DNA of 64,000 bases, taken from assembly GCA_944470555.2 (NCBI GenBank), contig OX104130.1, positions 69,445,160 to 69,509,159 on the forward strand, given 5' to 3'. Within the stretch, counting starts at the first letter, position 1, and each line of letters begins with the position of its first letter. The stretch comes from Heterobilharzia americana. Its lineage: Eukaryota > Platyhelminthes > Trematoda > Strigeidida > Schistosomatidae. The position numbers were made by a program, and so were the translations under genes. Positions 1 through 11,680 of this stretch are shown piece by piece. The notes beneath the pieces are model-generated. The model ran no database searches. It was not told the origin of the DNA and saw only the letters and a list, made by a program, of their open reading frames with translations.

Positions 1-689
1 ACCTGCTGTCATCTTCAGTCTACTGCAAAAACAGTAATAATGGTCGTTACTGATACTCAGATAAAAACAAAAAATACTACTAGATAGTAGTTGCATTCTC
101 TGGATTTTCGGGCGCACATGAAGCCGTTTCTGCAGGCCGTAAGATTATGTGTAAAGTCATAGAGATGCTTACGCAATGTTCGTAAGTCACTGTGATCAAG
201 GCAGAGCAGAGAAACGTAGAAGGCAGTCATGACAAGCAGTTGTTGGCAGCTATTTGAACTTGTCAAGGAAAGTGGGGTGAAACATTCTCTGGTTAGTGAG
301 AACATAGTGGAGAACAGAACTATGCCTCAATTTCACGGGAAATGACTGAGATTACGGGTGACTTACTCTTGGCAGTTGCTGAACTACCTTCAGGGGAAGT
401 TAAAAAAGTTTAATTTGAAATAAGGAAGAAAGGCAGGTCCGTATGGGCTTAGACCAAGGTTACTGACAGACGGTTGTCAAAGACGATTGACTTGACTGAC
501 CAATGCATTAGCTGGTCTACAGGAATTATTTTTCATGCTTTCCTTATAGTCTCAGTAACTGATTATCCAAAGCTTCAATAAAAATGAAATTCTGTTTACG
601 TTTGCATCTATAAGATTTATTTAGTTCTGCAGATCTCAAAGCCCAGGCAGACTTACAGAGGTGTGGCAATGAGTATACTTCTCGACGTG
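1..689. other. No recognisable feature
   Basis: AT-rich sequence. A minus-strand open frame at 57-305 has no recognisable motif, and I saw no supporting splice signal. I see no RNA gene or repeat here. Confidence 0.5.
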
Positions 690-1320
690 AATTTTTCACT
701 CTATTTCGTTTATCAAAAGGTCTTAAGGCAGTGTCTCTCGTTGCTGAAGGTATTTTGATTGACCACCTGTAGTCCCATTACAGCCTACGGTGAGGTGTCT
801 TGTGAGTTGCAAATGCCAGGTAGTATCCGTCAGGAGTATTCGCTTCCTCTAATATTATTTACCTTTACTAGGTCTTTTATCCATTTTAATAAAAACTGGT
901 TTATCATAGGAAATGCTTGAATGCATTTGGAGTACAGAGATGCTGACAAAATCTAACCCATTGGACACTATGAGTATAAATCTGAAAGATGTTCATAATA
1001 CTTGATGCGAATCATTGCTTTAAGACTGATCTGTTTCAGTGACTTCACTTAATTAGGCGATGGAATTCTGGTATCAATATCGGTTGGTTTTCTCTAACTC
1101 GCACCATCTGTGATACTAACTAGGCGTTCAGTTGCCACCTACGGTTAAGCGTACTGTACAGCAGTTTACTCTTTTCCCACTATGTGATTGAGAAGTGCGA
1201 CCATTGAAGATACAGAACATGAAAATGCTTTAATATCTTTATCACTGTCACCTTGAAAGCATAGTTCATATGTAAGAAAACCACTACGTTAATACTATAG
1301 ATGCTTGGTATACAAACTCA
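690..1320 (+). mobile_element. Decayed LINE reverse transcriptase fragment
   Basis: Conceptual translation around 770-900 reads TAYGEVSCELQ, then SIRQEYSLPLILFTF. This matches RT motif B of CFDP2-like/RTE non-LTR elements, where the usual form is a YGELS stretch followed by GVRQGCPLSPFLFNF. Further on, HLEYRDADKI at about 920-950 resembles the region around the catalytic YADD, here with the first catalytic Asp altered. Weak resemblance to the C-terminal thumb continues to about 1300. Several stops interrupt the frame and no ends are visible. It is probably the same family as the element at 4.3-6.1 kb. Homology is seen only at protein level, so the edges are soft. Confidence 0.5.
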
Positions 1321-2789
1321 CATAAAGGAGTTAGGTAAGTTGATGAGGTCATAAATCACTAAAGAAGTTAACTGGATCGGGCGTTGTGGGAGTATGGTCA
1401 CCGTTTTTATTATTGCAATGTATCTTGTGCTAATATGGGGTATGGCAGAGCAAAATAACAAGCACTAATTATAGATCATACGTTAAAATTGTCTAGCTGA
1501 CTTGATTTACATCTTTTAATGATCTGCTGGCTCGTTCATCCAATGACGCTAGACTTACTTTCATAAAATGAGTTGCTTTGGGTAACAAGCATTGCAATCA
1601 GCGTAAATGTTAATTTGCATCAAGAAGTTATCAAGGTATTTCCACCGTAAGGGTAAGAATAGTGAAAGATGTGAGGTACTTAGAGGTTTTATTTCATTCA
1701 GTAAAAGGTTTTTATAAGTAAGACATAGTATTTCAAATTTTCAAGCCTTTTTGACTATGAAGGTATTCATGATAGCCAGAAGACTTGAAACAGGATGTGA
1801 TTCTTTGAAAAGTAGAGCTGAGTTTGTTTAGAAAGTTGTTTTTACAGACACGGTTTCTGTTCCCAAATAGAAAATATTTTTTCTTTTTCGAGACATGGTT
1901 TAGTACATGCCCAATATTTCAAATAATCCAAAGCTTAAACATTTAATGCAGTTATTTAAAAATTCATATATCACTAGTATTTCGTGAACCTTTTGGTCTT
2001 CTCTGCAATAAATGAATGATGTAAACCACATATCTGTCAAAAAAGCTCCATTGTAATTGTTTTTCTAGTTGTATGTAGACGTTTCATTAATTTTTCGAAA
2101 GCCTAACTAAAGATACTTGCTAATTAATATAATACGACACAGTGTTAAGTTAGACTGACATTTTTGACAACTTCAAAAATGGTATGCAAACGCTTCAAAA
2201 TACTAAGTAGAAGAAAAATATTCTCTCTAAATTCTTGGAGCAAACAAAATATACTAACGGTTAAATTTTTATACATACGCTTGGTTTTATCAAATATAAG
2301 ATCAAATATCACCATAATTTATGCAACTTTTATTCAGAATAAAGATGAAAAAAAAATATTTCCTTGAGAAAAAAGTTGGTGAGTTAAGTTGTTAAAACTT
2401 GTCTTCAAAATGATAAAAACTAACTTGCTTCGCCTAAATGGAAAAACATAGGATTTATATTACCTCAGAAAAAAATTGTCATTTCGATAATTTAATTTTG
2501 CAAGTCCATTTCGTGAGATGTCATCCACAACAGTGTCAAAGCTCAGAGAATACTAAATAATTTTTTTCACTAAAGCGTCTAGGGAAGTTTCAAGCATATA
2601 TTATTATTGTACAGTTGAATTTTGAAATGGAACAACTGTTAATTTTTTGACGTTTGTGTCGCAACTTGGTGTCGACTCAGAAACAGCACTTAGACCATAG
2701 GAAGGAACCGTTAGGTCTGTATATCTGAGCTTACTTAAGCGAAAAGGCAGAGGAAAGTTTACCCACTCCTTTGTGCTTTTTTACTGGTA
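1321..2789. other. No recognisable feature
   Basis: AT-rich non-coding sequence. The open frame at 2164-2367 is short, lysine/serine rich and matches nothing I know. No repeat boundaries or RNA genes were recognised. Confidence 0.5.
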
Positions 2790-2958
2790 TTATATTGATC
2801 TTGGTGACTGGCAGAGGAATCCAGGAGGCGCTTTTCGTCTTTTTAGGACTTGTCAGCTGAATGTATCTGGACCCTAGTGAGTGATATTCTTTCCATCGAG
2901 GCTGGACTTCAGTACCTATTGCGTCGAAAGCCAAAGCGTTATCCACTGAAACATGACA
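2790..2958 (-). mobile_element. Sm-alpha-like hammerhead SINE
   Basis: Read on the minus strand, the unit starts near 2958 with a tRNA-like head: an A-box-like TTTCAGTGGATAACGC, then a degenerate B-box region near 2900. About 90 bases downstream is a hammerhead core (see the entry at 2815-2866). This order, pol III-type head followed by ribozyme, is the architecture of the schistosome Sm-alpha SINE/satellite. It lies head-to-head with a second copy that starts at 3061, about 100 bp away. It encodes no protein. Confidence 0.72.
2815..2866 (-). ncRNA. Hammerhead ribozyme motif (degenerate)
   Basis: On the minus strand: CTGACAAG (consensus CTGANGAG, one change), then a short stem II around CCTAAAAAG, then ACGAAAA, then GCGCCTC followed by CTGGATT. 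The bases ATTCAG before the core pair with CTGGAT after it to form stem I. Cleavage would fall after the CTC triplet. The CTGANGA change probably weakens activity. Known relatives in Sm-alpha self-cleave; activity here is inferred only. Confidence 0.68.
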
Positions 2959-3060
2959 GCTATCACCTGCGTAACGAGTATTAGTCGTTATTTTATACTT
3001 ATATAATCTCGTTGCTGTGCAAAGTGGATTTGCTAGGTCTGAGTTGGCAGATGAGCTATT

Positions 3061-3215
3061 AGTAGCCTAGTGGTTAGCACTCTGGGGTTTGAAGCGATGG
3101 ATACTCAGTTCAAGCCTCAGTGGGACCATGTCACTGACTGGGCTGCATGTACATTTAGGTGATGAGCCTCTAACAGGACGAAATGAGCTTCTCGGATTCC
3201 AGTATACGTCACTAA
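3061..3215 (+). mobile_element. Sm-alpha-like hammerhead SINE
   Basis: The tRNA-like head at 3064-3125 contains CCTAGTGGTTAGCACTC (A-box-like) and AGTTCAAGCCTC (B-box-like). A linker leads to a hammerhead core at 3151-3200. The 3' end is not sharply defined; similarity to other copies fades near CCAGTATACG. It is oriented opposite to the SINE at 2790-2958, so the two heads face each other across about 100 bp. Confidence 0.72.
3151..3200 (+). ncRNA. Hammerhead ribozyme motif
   Basis: GTGATGAG, then CCTCTAACAGG (stem II CCT/AGG), then ACGAAATG, matches the conserved CTGATGAG ... CGAAA core except for the first base. Stem I bases before the core (CATTTAG) pair only partly with those after it (CTCGGAT), and the cleavage triplet reads TTC rather than GTC. 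It is probably a partly decayed ribozyme. Confidence 0.65.
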
Positions 3216-3825
3216 ACGGATTACAACGTAGTGAATAACTAACAGTGCCTTCGCGTCCGCGACGGAGCCCATCTGCCAACAGGTTTGATCTGTTCGACTC
3301 TGTGTAGTCAACGGAAATTACATGTTCACTTTTTGATTCACAATGATACAGATTGAAACTAACTTGCACTTTCCTTTCTGACAATTCATTAAATTTAGTG
3401 TGAATTGCAAAACTGTTTCTTACAAATGATCTTTGATTTCTGGAACATTTAATGAAGTTGTTTTGTAAGAAAAAAAACACGTTTTTGCCTAGGAACCTGG
3501 TCCACATTGGATTCATGATTTGAATCTCAAATGTTATTGGCAGTGATGTGTAATATTTTTAATATTCTTTTATCTCAAAGGTATCCTTTCAAAATTAGTT
3601 CGATTTATTAGAAGAAAAAACCCTGACTTCCTAAGCGATTCAGTGAAAAGCTTTTGATAAAAAATTCAAGGAGTGTACTTATAAGGTTGACTGGAGCAAG
3701 AACAACAAATGGAGTCGAATAATTTGAGTTCATCCTAATTCCACAGGTTTTCTTCATCTAGCCTTCAACTGAACAGTGTAAAATGTGAGGTTGGTATACA
3801 TTATTCACTGCGATCAGTTTGAGAA
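3216..3825. other. No recognisable feature
   Basis: Non-coding spacer between SINE copies. The long minus-strand open frame at 3067-3516 is mostly an antisense reading of the SINE and is not called as a gene. Confidence 0.5.
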
Positions 3826-4020
3826 GTCTTGAAGATCTTGGGGCGTTGGACATCTGTTTCGTCCTAGTGTCGAAATCCTCAACAGTGCGCACCTATGCCC
3901 CCACCTAAGATCGAAACCAGGACCTTCAGGTTCCGCAGATAGGATGTTACCGTTGAGGCACTTTGTCAAAATCTAATGGTTCAAATTTCCTACAGCTATC
4001 ATTTCACGACGTAGTGCTAC
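3826..4020 (-). mobile_element. tRNA-headed hammerhead SINE, second subfamily
   Basis: On the minus strand the head (about 4020-3900) contains AACATCCTATCTGCGG and a B-box-like AGGTCCTGGTTTCGATCT. The segment 3845-3895 then reads CTGTTGAGGATTTCG followed by ACACTAGGACGAAACAG and ATGTCCA. This fits a hammerhead with a CTGTTGAG core (consensus CTGATGAG), the conserved GGACGAAAC and a GTC cleavage triplet. Stem II is damaged. The head resembles the tRNA-like repeat at 16.8-17.0 kb and differs from the other SINEs in this window. Confidence 0.6.
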
Positions 4021-4284
4021 CTTCATCCAATGGTATCACGAAAACCGAAGAGAAATAACAATGTTCAGATGGTATAAGATGAGCGGACAGTGTCGTGCTT
4101 CTGCTGTTGTTCCTTCTTTGATGGAACTCATTGATGGAAAGAATTGCATAAAGCAGTATGTGTAAGCGTTTACAATGCAAACTGCGAAGGGGTGTTATTC
4201 AAAAAATGGTAGCCTACATTCAGACAAACAATAAATTTCCAGTTGTTTGACATCTTTCTAAAAATCTTATTCATTAGTTTTATT

Positions 4285-6095
4285 CTCGTGGTAAATAACC
4301 CGACCGGTTGCTGCTACCTTGATGTGGAGGTTGGACTTCTGTATCGCAGTAACCCAAAGAGCTACACTTGCAGGAATTCTCATTCCTTCAAAGTCCTACC
4401 ATCTTTCAAAAGTCTCTTGAATAGTGTTAAGATGAAAAAACAGATACCGTTGCAATGCAGATTGCTAAATTATGACTGGGATCTGAGGGCGAAGTCGCAC
4501 TTCTGGCTAGATGCAACAGTAATTACGTGTTTTCCTTGGGTAGGTAGCAGTACCACACTAATTCTGCTGTACCTACGGGAAGGAGTGATTCGAAAAAATT
4601 GACCTTCAAAGTAGCACACGACTTCATACCCAACGGCTTTCCCGTGCCGGCGGTACGGATTTTTCCTACCCGAAGTTACTACAACAATCGAAAAACCAAC
4701 AATCTTAAAGAGGCTTAGCGACAGGCCTCAAGCAGATGTCTCATAGGTTCTGTTGTCGCACAAACTGTTCTCTGTTTAAGGTATTTTAAGCAGAAATACC
4801 CTTTCACAGTGTGTGGAGCCAGGAAGTTTCGGTCGCCGAAATACATTAGTATTCAAGACCCAGTCAAACATAATCTTTCCTCCTCAACTCTCTCTCCTTC
4901 GTAGCCTTCAGCTCCCGATCCTCCTATTAAGCCTCATACGCCTTCTACAACGTCTTAGTCTGCGACAATTGCAAAAGATCAAAGATATCGAAACCTCATT
5001 CCTAGTCTCCTGAGACCCCACCATCGATTCCATGTAGGAACTTTCAACATCAAACCACTAGGCCGAATAGGACAGCAACCAACGCTCACCAGAACTCTGG
5101 AATCTGTCGGCATGGATGTGTGTTGTGTCTCTGAGATTAGTACACAGGACCTTAATGTGGTTATCAAATTGACCAGAAATTGCTGATTAGAGCGGCGGAC
5201 GTACTAGGTTATATGGGGATCAGAGGAAGTCCTGTTAGATTGGTCTACTTCACTATTCATCCCAATCTATAAGAAGGGAGATAAGTCTTCTCGTGACAAC
5301 GATTGGAGGATCGGTTTGAGTAATATTATGCCCAAGATCCTGAGATCTATTCTTATCTGACGTATAACTGGGATTCGAGAAAGAAAAAGTTAGGAGAAAT
5401 AGTCAGGTGTTAGACCTGAACCAGCGTGGCTCGATAATATTTTTATCCTTCGACAGGTTCTGTAACTCGGACATACTTACTGAAGGTTGACATTTGTCAT
5501 CTTTTAACCAGAAGAGACACTTCACTCGATTAATCGTGAAGTTTTGTGAAACTGTTTGACTGAACAATGATGGGCATTCACTTAGCTTGGAACATTCAAA
5601 CAATATTATATCTCTGCAGATTGTTATATCCTGTTGTAAGACTGAGACATCATCGCTAAAAGTAGAAGACATGAAGGCGATTACAGGTCTTTGATTATAG
5701 GTGTCTTTGCATCGCAGCTCGCGTTTGGTGGAATCACAGTGTGAAGAATATTGAGATCAGGTGAAGGGTAATAAGAAAGATAGGCAAGTCGATTGATGAG
5801 GTTGAGAAACTTAGTCAGCTGAGATGGCTTAAACATTTGTTACTCATACTTAGCCAATGCCTACCTTGGCTTTGGATTAAGTTGGAAGAGGGTTCACGGT
5901 GGCAGATCAAGATGTGGCACCAGTCTTCGAAGTCCCTGACCGTTGGTTTGGACTGTGTAAGAAAATGTAGATCACCTAGTTGGGATCCACAAGACGATAA
6001 GAATCAGCGGTTAGTGACTTTTGATAACAGGGTTAGAAATCCTCGACAGTGGTACAGATGCACTTACTTATTGACATCTTTCAAAGTTTGAATAT
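4285..6095 (+). mobile_element. Decayed CFDP2/RTE-like LINE
   Basis: A probable 5' UTR (from GGTTGCTGCTACCTTGATG near 4306) leads to remnants of endonuclease, reverse transcriptase and a C-terminal domain in the right order (see 5026-6088). At about 1.8 kb it is shorter than a complete non-LTR element, so most of the RT core must be deleted. It differs from the SR2-type copies in the rest of the window. The C-terminus resembles craniofacial-development-protein-2-like and BovB/RTE proteins. A Perere-3/SR3-type assignment is possible but not established. The 3' end may run to about 6350. Confidence 0.6.
5026..6088 (+). pseudogene. LINE endonuclease-RT remnants
   Basis: Three blocks can be read. 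At 5026-5160, HVGTFNIKPLG followed by VGMDVCCVSEI is the start of an AP-type endonuclease. At 5245-5470, FIPIYKKGDKSS, then NIMPKILRSI, then FILRQVL, corresponds to the fingers/palm entry of RT. At 5695-6085, RCLCIAARVWWNHSV, then EKLSQLRWLKHLL and a WHQSSKSLT block, is the C-terminal domain. Stops and frame changes break the frame, and the catalytic motifs A to C are missing. It is non-functional. Confidence 0.6.
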
Positions 6096-7964
6096 TTACA
6101 TTAATCTATATCTTCAGATTGTTCATTTTCTCATATAACTCTGCTCACTTTGATAACATTCTTTTTATTCACCTATTCTTTGTGTACTTCTGTGAACTGT
6201 GGCAACTTGAACCGATGCACCAGCTTACAAGTTTTTACGCTTATTTCATCTTTATTTTTCTATTAACTGAACAAATTATTTTTACTTTAGAAAGTGGATT
6301 TCCATGTTCTACTGTATGATGGCTATACAGGCTGGAATGTCATTCTGATCGTCCACCTAATTACTCACACTCTGACATAAATGTTGATGACTTTTTCTCC
6401 ATGTTTAACATTCATTCATTGCATTATAGATCGTGTGTTTTTAAGACACCTTCGAAATATATTTATCATTTAATGTAGCGTTTTTCAGTTTGCTTCATGG
6501 AACTTACTTTTTTATCTTGAATACGTGTAGCTTGATATTCTGTCGTAAATGGAACTTGCCCATTATATACTGTTATGTCAGCATCTCTTTTTTTGTATTA
6601 CTTATGGTTTTTCGAAAACTTTTAGAGTCATCGTGATTCAGTGTTCCTCGTAGCTCACCATATTTTGTTTAAAATCCATTGTTTACTTTTTAGATATTTC
6701 AAATCAGTTTTCAATTCATAATTAGTGGTATTCAAAACACAAAAACAACACTTCAGCTGGTCATAAACATTCAGACCATAGTTGTTATGAATATCCTGTA
6801 ACTATTTGAGTGCGAAGCTGGTTTTAATCATTATACAAATATAATCTCAGGGTTTCTTTTTGATTTCCTAAACACGTTCAGATTATATTGAAAAACATAC
6901 TCATTTTGCTTCTACTTGTTCTATTTTTTTTTTAATTTAAAGAAAATGTTGCGTTTTTGTATACTTTGTTTAATTGTAGTCAACGTACTGTATACCTTGA
7001 AATGAAATAATCATTGTGAACATTAGGCATAGGTTTATTAATCCATTCCATCAAACATTAAGCTGGTTCAGTATGTTGACTACATGCTTTCATCGTTCTT
7101 GGCCATCTCGACTACCTACATCTAAGGATGTTACCTTACTGCTGATGTGAATATGAGCACTCTTTCCAAGATTCAACTGGTATCTTTATTTATTTTATGC
7201 AGGTACAAGAGTAGCACTAAATGATTTTCTTAAATAATGGCCGTCAAAATCAAAGTGACTGAAAGACCCTATGTGTAATCAACCAGGCAAACTTTGTCTT
7301 TCATTTGGTGACGTACCGTAAAGCAATGCTGCATGATGCATTAAATCGATGATAAAAGTGCAAAGGAAAACTCAACAGATTGTATCACATTTACCCAATT
7401 GTTACGTTAATGGTTCGTAAAATACCTAAATCTGAACCATATTCTGCTAAAGAAACTGTGGCATACACAACGAAAAAAACCTTGTTTTCGATTTTCTAAA
7501 CGCACTGGGATTATATTAAAACTTACCTACAAAACGAATCAACCTGACTCGGCATTCAAATTCTTTCAGGACATTCGTAACAACTGTGGACTGAATGTTT
7601 ATGATCTCATATTAAGCTATCTACAAACAAAACTATTATAGGACGATAATAATCCGAATCTCTACATTTGTATGGTGGTAATCGAACATTCTTCTAAATG
7701 CAGAGCACAGTTCATACTTTTGTATCACTCACTAACATTGAATCCTAATATTTTTAGCGTCGTTGAGATCCAGAATGTATTCAGTTAAAAACGGGGGTCA
7801 GTTTATTAGACAGAAGCGGCAACCTCACCATTAAGATTTTCGGTGCTTTCTGTTTTTCCCGGTATTATATACTTTCATTCAGTGCTATAAAGGTACTCAA
7901 AATCTATTTGTTATTACACAGGGACACAGTTACTGCTACTACTGCACTTCTCTCTCTCTCTCTC

Positions 7965-8002
<38 letters not shown>

Positions 8003-8620
8003 AGCAAACGTTTATTTTGCATCTACACGAAACGCAATCCTTATCGGATTCTGAGGCTGAGCTGGCGAACTACTGAGAGCCGTATATTCTCTTTAGTCCT
8101 TATTCAAGTAGTATGGCGTATGCGTTGGCGAAGTTAAACTAGGATAACAATACTGAGATGCTGGCGTAAATTATACTCAGATATCTGGATAATTGACACA
8201 AATATAAGTTGTCTCTTCTACTGCTCTTCAAATATTTGAGAAGACCACAATATTTCTACACAAAAGTTCCATTTGCAATCAAATTACGCAAATAAATCTT
8301 TTTCTTGAGCACTTGACTTTGTAGTCACATATAAATCTCCTAGTTTTTATTGTTTTTTTTTTAGATCTTTCTCAACAATTCACCTTAAATGATTTGTAGA
8401 ATGCTACTAAACTTTAGAGGTCAATGAGCTGTGCAAATGTCATAACAGAAGATTGTTGTTTTCCTATGCCCTTGCTTTTTTGAAACAAATATAGCTGGAA
8501 AATTACGCTAGCTGTTCAGTTAAATTTATATTGAACTTGTTAGTCTGCTAATAAGAAGTGAAGAATAAACTAGTTCCTTTTCAAGTTATAATTTATATAT
8601 ATATACATACATATATATAG
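6096..8620. other. AT-rich spacer with short repeats
   Basis: No gene recognised. A roughly 50-bp segment at 6848-6900 (TTTGATTTCCTAAACACG then GATTATATT) recurs diverged at 7475-7526 in the same orientation. A TC run (about 7949-7965) runs into a TA microsatellite at 7968-7999, and an interrupted TA/TACA repeat lies at 8590-8619. The start may include 3' UTR of the LINE to the left. Confidence 0.5.
7968..7999. repeat. (TA)n microsatellite
   Basis: About 16 uninterrupted TA units, preceded by a short TC run. Other long TA tracts in the window lie at 9974-10007, 33953-34003 and 44781-44817. Confidence 0.95.
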
Positions 8621-8845
8621 CAGTTAGCTAACCACCGTTGAAGTTGGTATGCAAAATAGGTATCTGTTAGCTGGATGGAGGTAGTCGGTAGGAAACCGTG
8701 GATCTAGGTTTTGTGCTTGATGACACTCGTGAGCAAGGTGTACCTGCAAACTCGACGGAACTGATGTTCCACCTGAGATTTGAACCCTCATAACCCAGTG
8801 GTTTAGTCAGAGACATTCCTACTGAGTTGTTCAGGCTGCGACTGC
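8621..8845 (-). mobile_element. tRNA-headed SINE, third hammerhead subfamily
   Basis: On the minus strand the head at 8845-8765 reads CAACTCAGTAGGAATG (A-box-like), then GGGTTCAAATCTC (B-box-like). At 8740-8705 follows GCTCACGAGTGTC, then ATCAAGCACAAAACC. This is a decayed hammerhead core (CTGACGAGTG ... GCACGAAACC in the better-preserved relative at 45.27 kb). The unit ends near GCAGTTAGC at 8620, next to a TA-rich tract. The stem II pair TG/CA distinguishes it from the Sm-alpha-like copies. Confidence 0.6.
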
Positions 8846-9970
8846 CTAAACCATTTATAAAAGTTCGCGAAAGCGAGAATGGAAAGTTGACTATGTATTT
8901 TTACACTAACAAAGCTATATAGACCGAAACCAAATGTTTAGTCTGCTAAAACACTTATTGACGGTAAACATTAAACACTTGTTTTTCAGTAAACTGTTTC
9001 AATAACAAAATTTATTTTCATATGAAAAGCCACTAACGCGTTTACTAGCAGCAAAGAAAATCCTTAAAGTGATATATCGCCTTGAACACTTGGTCGCTTT
9101 CTTGTGTTTTCAGATTCTTTTTGAAGTATTTCAGCAACACAATGCATTCCACTGTCTGATCAAGGTGAACCATATTATTATTGAAATATCACTTATCCAA
9201 GTAATTGATTTTCTGTCTTACATTTGTATACATTTTTTCCTGTGCAATTTATGCCCATTGAAGCGGAAATGAAAGATATTTTGACTACATTACCTATCTT
9301 TTTCGGTTCCCTTTTATTACTAGCTGTCCAAATATCTTTATTCATATTATATTTTAAATAACTTTAAACACACCTGAGTAGAGATTTTACTGGGGAAGTA
9401 GATATAAAAAGTGCATAATCTTTCACACATAGCGTATACACATACGAATATATGAGTACGAAAATACTATCACTGAGGGAAGCCTACCGCTATACCGAGA
9501 ACAATTTTTAAGACTATAAATGTTATATAATAGAACTGACAGAATTAACTTGTACGGTTGAAAAGGTTTACAGGTCATGTTGAATTCAATAAAAAATTTT
9601 AATGATGTCATGAATAAGTTGAATTTTTAACTCTTGGTGTCTGATATGGACATGGATCCTATTTCAAGTTATGAAATGTGATTTTTTTTAGGTAATTATA
9701 AACCTTGTGATAAAATAAATCAACCATATGAGCTGGAAATATAATCCAGTGAAATATAGTCACATTGGAAGAAACGTATTAATCCAAAAAGAAATTGGAT
9801 GACCAAATTAACCATGATAAAAATAAATACTTAGGGTGTCATTAAATATGACTCATTCCTGACACATTTGTGCTATAAATATGACCGACAAAGTCAAAGT
9901 TATGGTAATTATCTACGACCTTGTTGTCACTTGTTAATTCTTATCTTGACTACGTGGCATAGCCTGAATG

Positions 9971-10009
<39 letters not shown>

Positions 10010-10261
10010 ATGCCTAAACAATAATCTTGGAATCCCCCCTGTTTGACAGCTACTCAGTTTCTTGATACGTGAGGAAAGGCGGTACGATAACGGGTGTTTT
10101 GCAACGTCAGAAATATCTGTACAAAATACAATGGATTATATATATTTACAATGGCCACAGGAATTTCCAGGCCTTTCTATTCCTCACTATGACACCTCCA
10201 TCTTGAAATAGAGATGGATTGTGCATTAGTGTCTTTTGACTGATCGATAATTTTTTGCTGG
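8846..10261. other. No gene recognised; (TA)n at 9974-10007
   Basis: AT-rich spacer. The only clear structure is the TA microsatellite. Open frames here are short and low in complexity. Confidence 0.5.
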
Positions 10262-11680
10262 ATCATGAAAAATTATCTTCTGATGCTATTTTCCTGAATC
10301 TATATTGTGATGTAGTGTGAAGTAATTGGATTGTAGCTGTTAATGAGGAAAACGATTTGTTTGCAACCGGAAAATGAATATTTGATAAAGTTTTTCCTTG
10401 CTTCTTTAGAAAAATAAACTGATAAGCATTTGCAAAAACGTCTCCTACAGATTCAGACTTCGAACTCCAATGTTGTCCAGCCATGGTTTCGCAGAATGTT
10501 CTAACACCATGCCATCCAGTTGTTTATATTCATTCATTACCACGGTATTTTTAACATTGAAAATAAATATGTCAAGTTTAGTGAAATACTTTCATTTCCG
10601 TAAATGCCTGAGCAACTGACAAGTCCATCTGCATGAATCTAATACGATCTTCTGCTAATGGTTTTGTCACGTTCCACCTTGCTGCGTAACTGGAGCTCAT
10701 AATTCATCTGCCAGTTTTTCAAATTAGTACTCTGTAAGTTGCATGGAGTTTGCTGATATATTCTTTCAAGCTTGCACAAACTCATTCGAGCAGGGGGTGC
10801 TGTCATATTCATTTAGTTCTGGTTGCAAGTGAGTCTCATTTCTGTAAATAATGGCCTAAGACCTTGTATTCAGTCTGTGTCAGAGAAACTTACAGGTGGC
10901 TGGTCTGAATAATGTATTCCATTATGCGATAAACTGGCACAGTATACTAGCCAGATAATATGCTTCTGATGACCTGAATGAACTGTAAACATGGGTGGAT
11001 TTGAAGCTTTTTAGTTGCTTGTTAGCTAGTGGATGCGATGTCTGAAGCGGAGCTGGTTTGTTGATGAGCCTGGTGCCCATTTATTCATATGAACATAAAT
11101 TTTTTGGTATGGTAATCCACTACCATATAAGGCGAATATCTCGTTTTGTGTGTAAGTGGAAACTTTGAACCTCGATGAGTATGTTTGTAATTGTTAGGGT
11201 TGATTCTTGAGCTTGCACTGGTACTTCTTGAGAATATTTCTTTAACATTTAGTATAGGGTTTAGTTTTAAAAACGTTGAAACGCGGCAAACGTGTTTTAC
11301 CGTGTTTCAAACCTTTGACAAGGATGTCATGGTTTTCATCAACATGAACTGATTAAATTTCCACATTGTTTTTTACTTCGTCGTGGTTTGCGGAGGGGTT
11401 ACTATAGTCCTCATGTATCGATGTAGCATGACTCATGTTACCAGGCTTCTTACAATCATTTTCACCTTCATCATATCGATCAATGAAGTATTTCTTTGGA
11501 GTTTTTCTTCAAAATCTGAGGAATTATGGACTTGAATTGTAGCGGGATTTTATCCAGTCTTTGATTGACTTTCTGAATGATTCTTAGTGTTGTTGTTTCC
11601 ATTCTTTCTTCAGAGCTTCGTAAAAATGCTTGAAATTCTTTATAAGAAAGTGTCATCAGTTTTTACCCACCACTTGCCAC
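10262..11680 (-). mobile_element. Possible gypsy-like gag-protease remnant
   Basis: Read on the minus strand from 11670, a frame with few stops begins LSYKEFQAFLRSSEERMET and continues to KNSKE. It is charged and helix-like, similar in style to the N-terminus of schistosome gypsy Gag proteins. About 400 bases later, near 11100-11030, INGHQAH is followed by TSSASDIAST. That resembles the retropepsin entry of gypsy elements (an INGH-type strand, then DTASDI), with the catalytic Asp replaced by Ser. No LTR, RT or integrase was identified. The resemblance is weak and entirely protein-level, so this is a tentative call. Confidence 0.35.

Noticed and set aside
2881..2958. Functional tRNA gene at SINE heads (also near 3064, 8800, 16940 and 57310)
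   Set aside because: Only A- and B-box-like parts are present. No cloverleaf with anticodon arm and acceptor stem can be formed by eye, and each is followed by SINE body.
3067..3516. 149-codon minus-strand open frame
   Set aside because: It lies largely over the plus-strand hammerhead SINE and has no recognisable domain or splice context.
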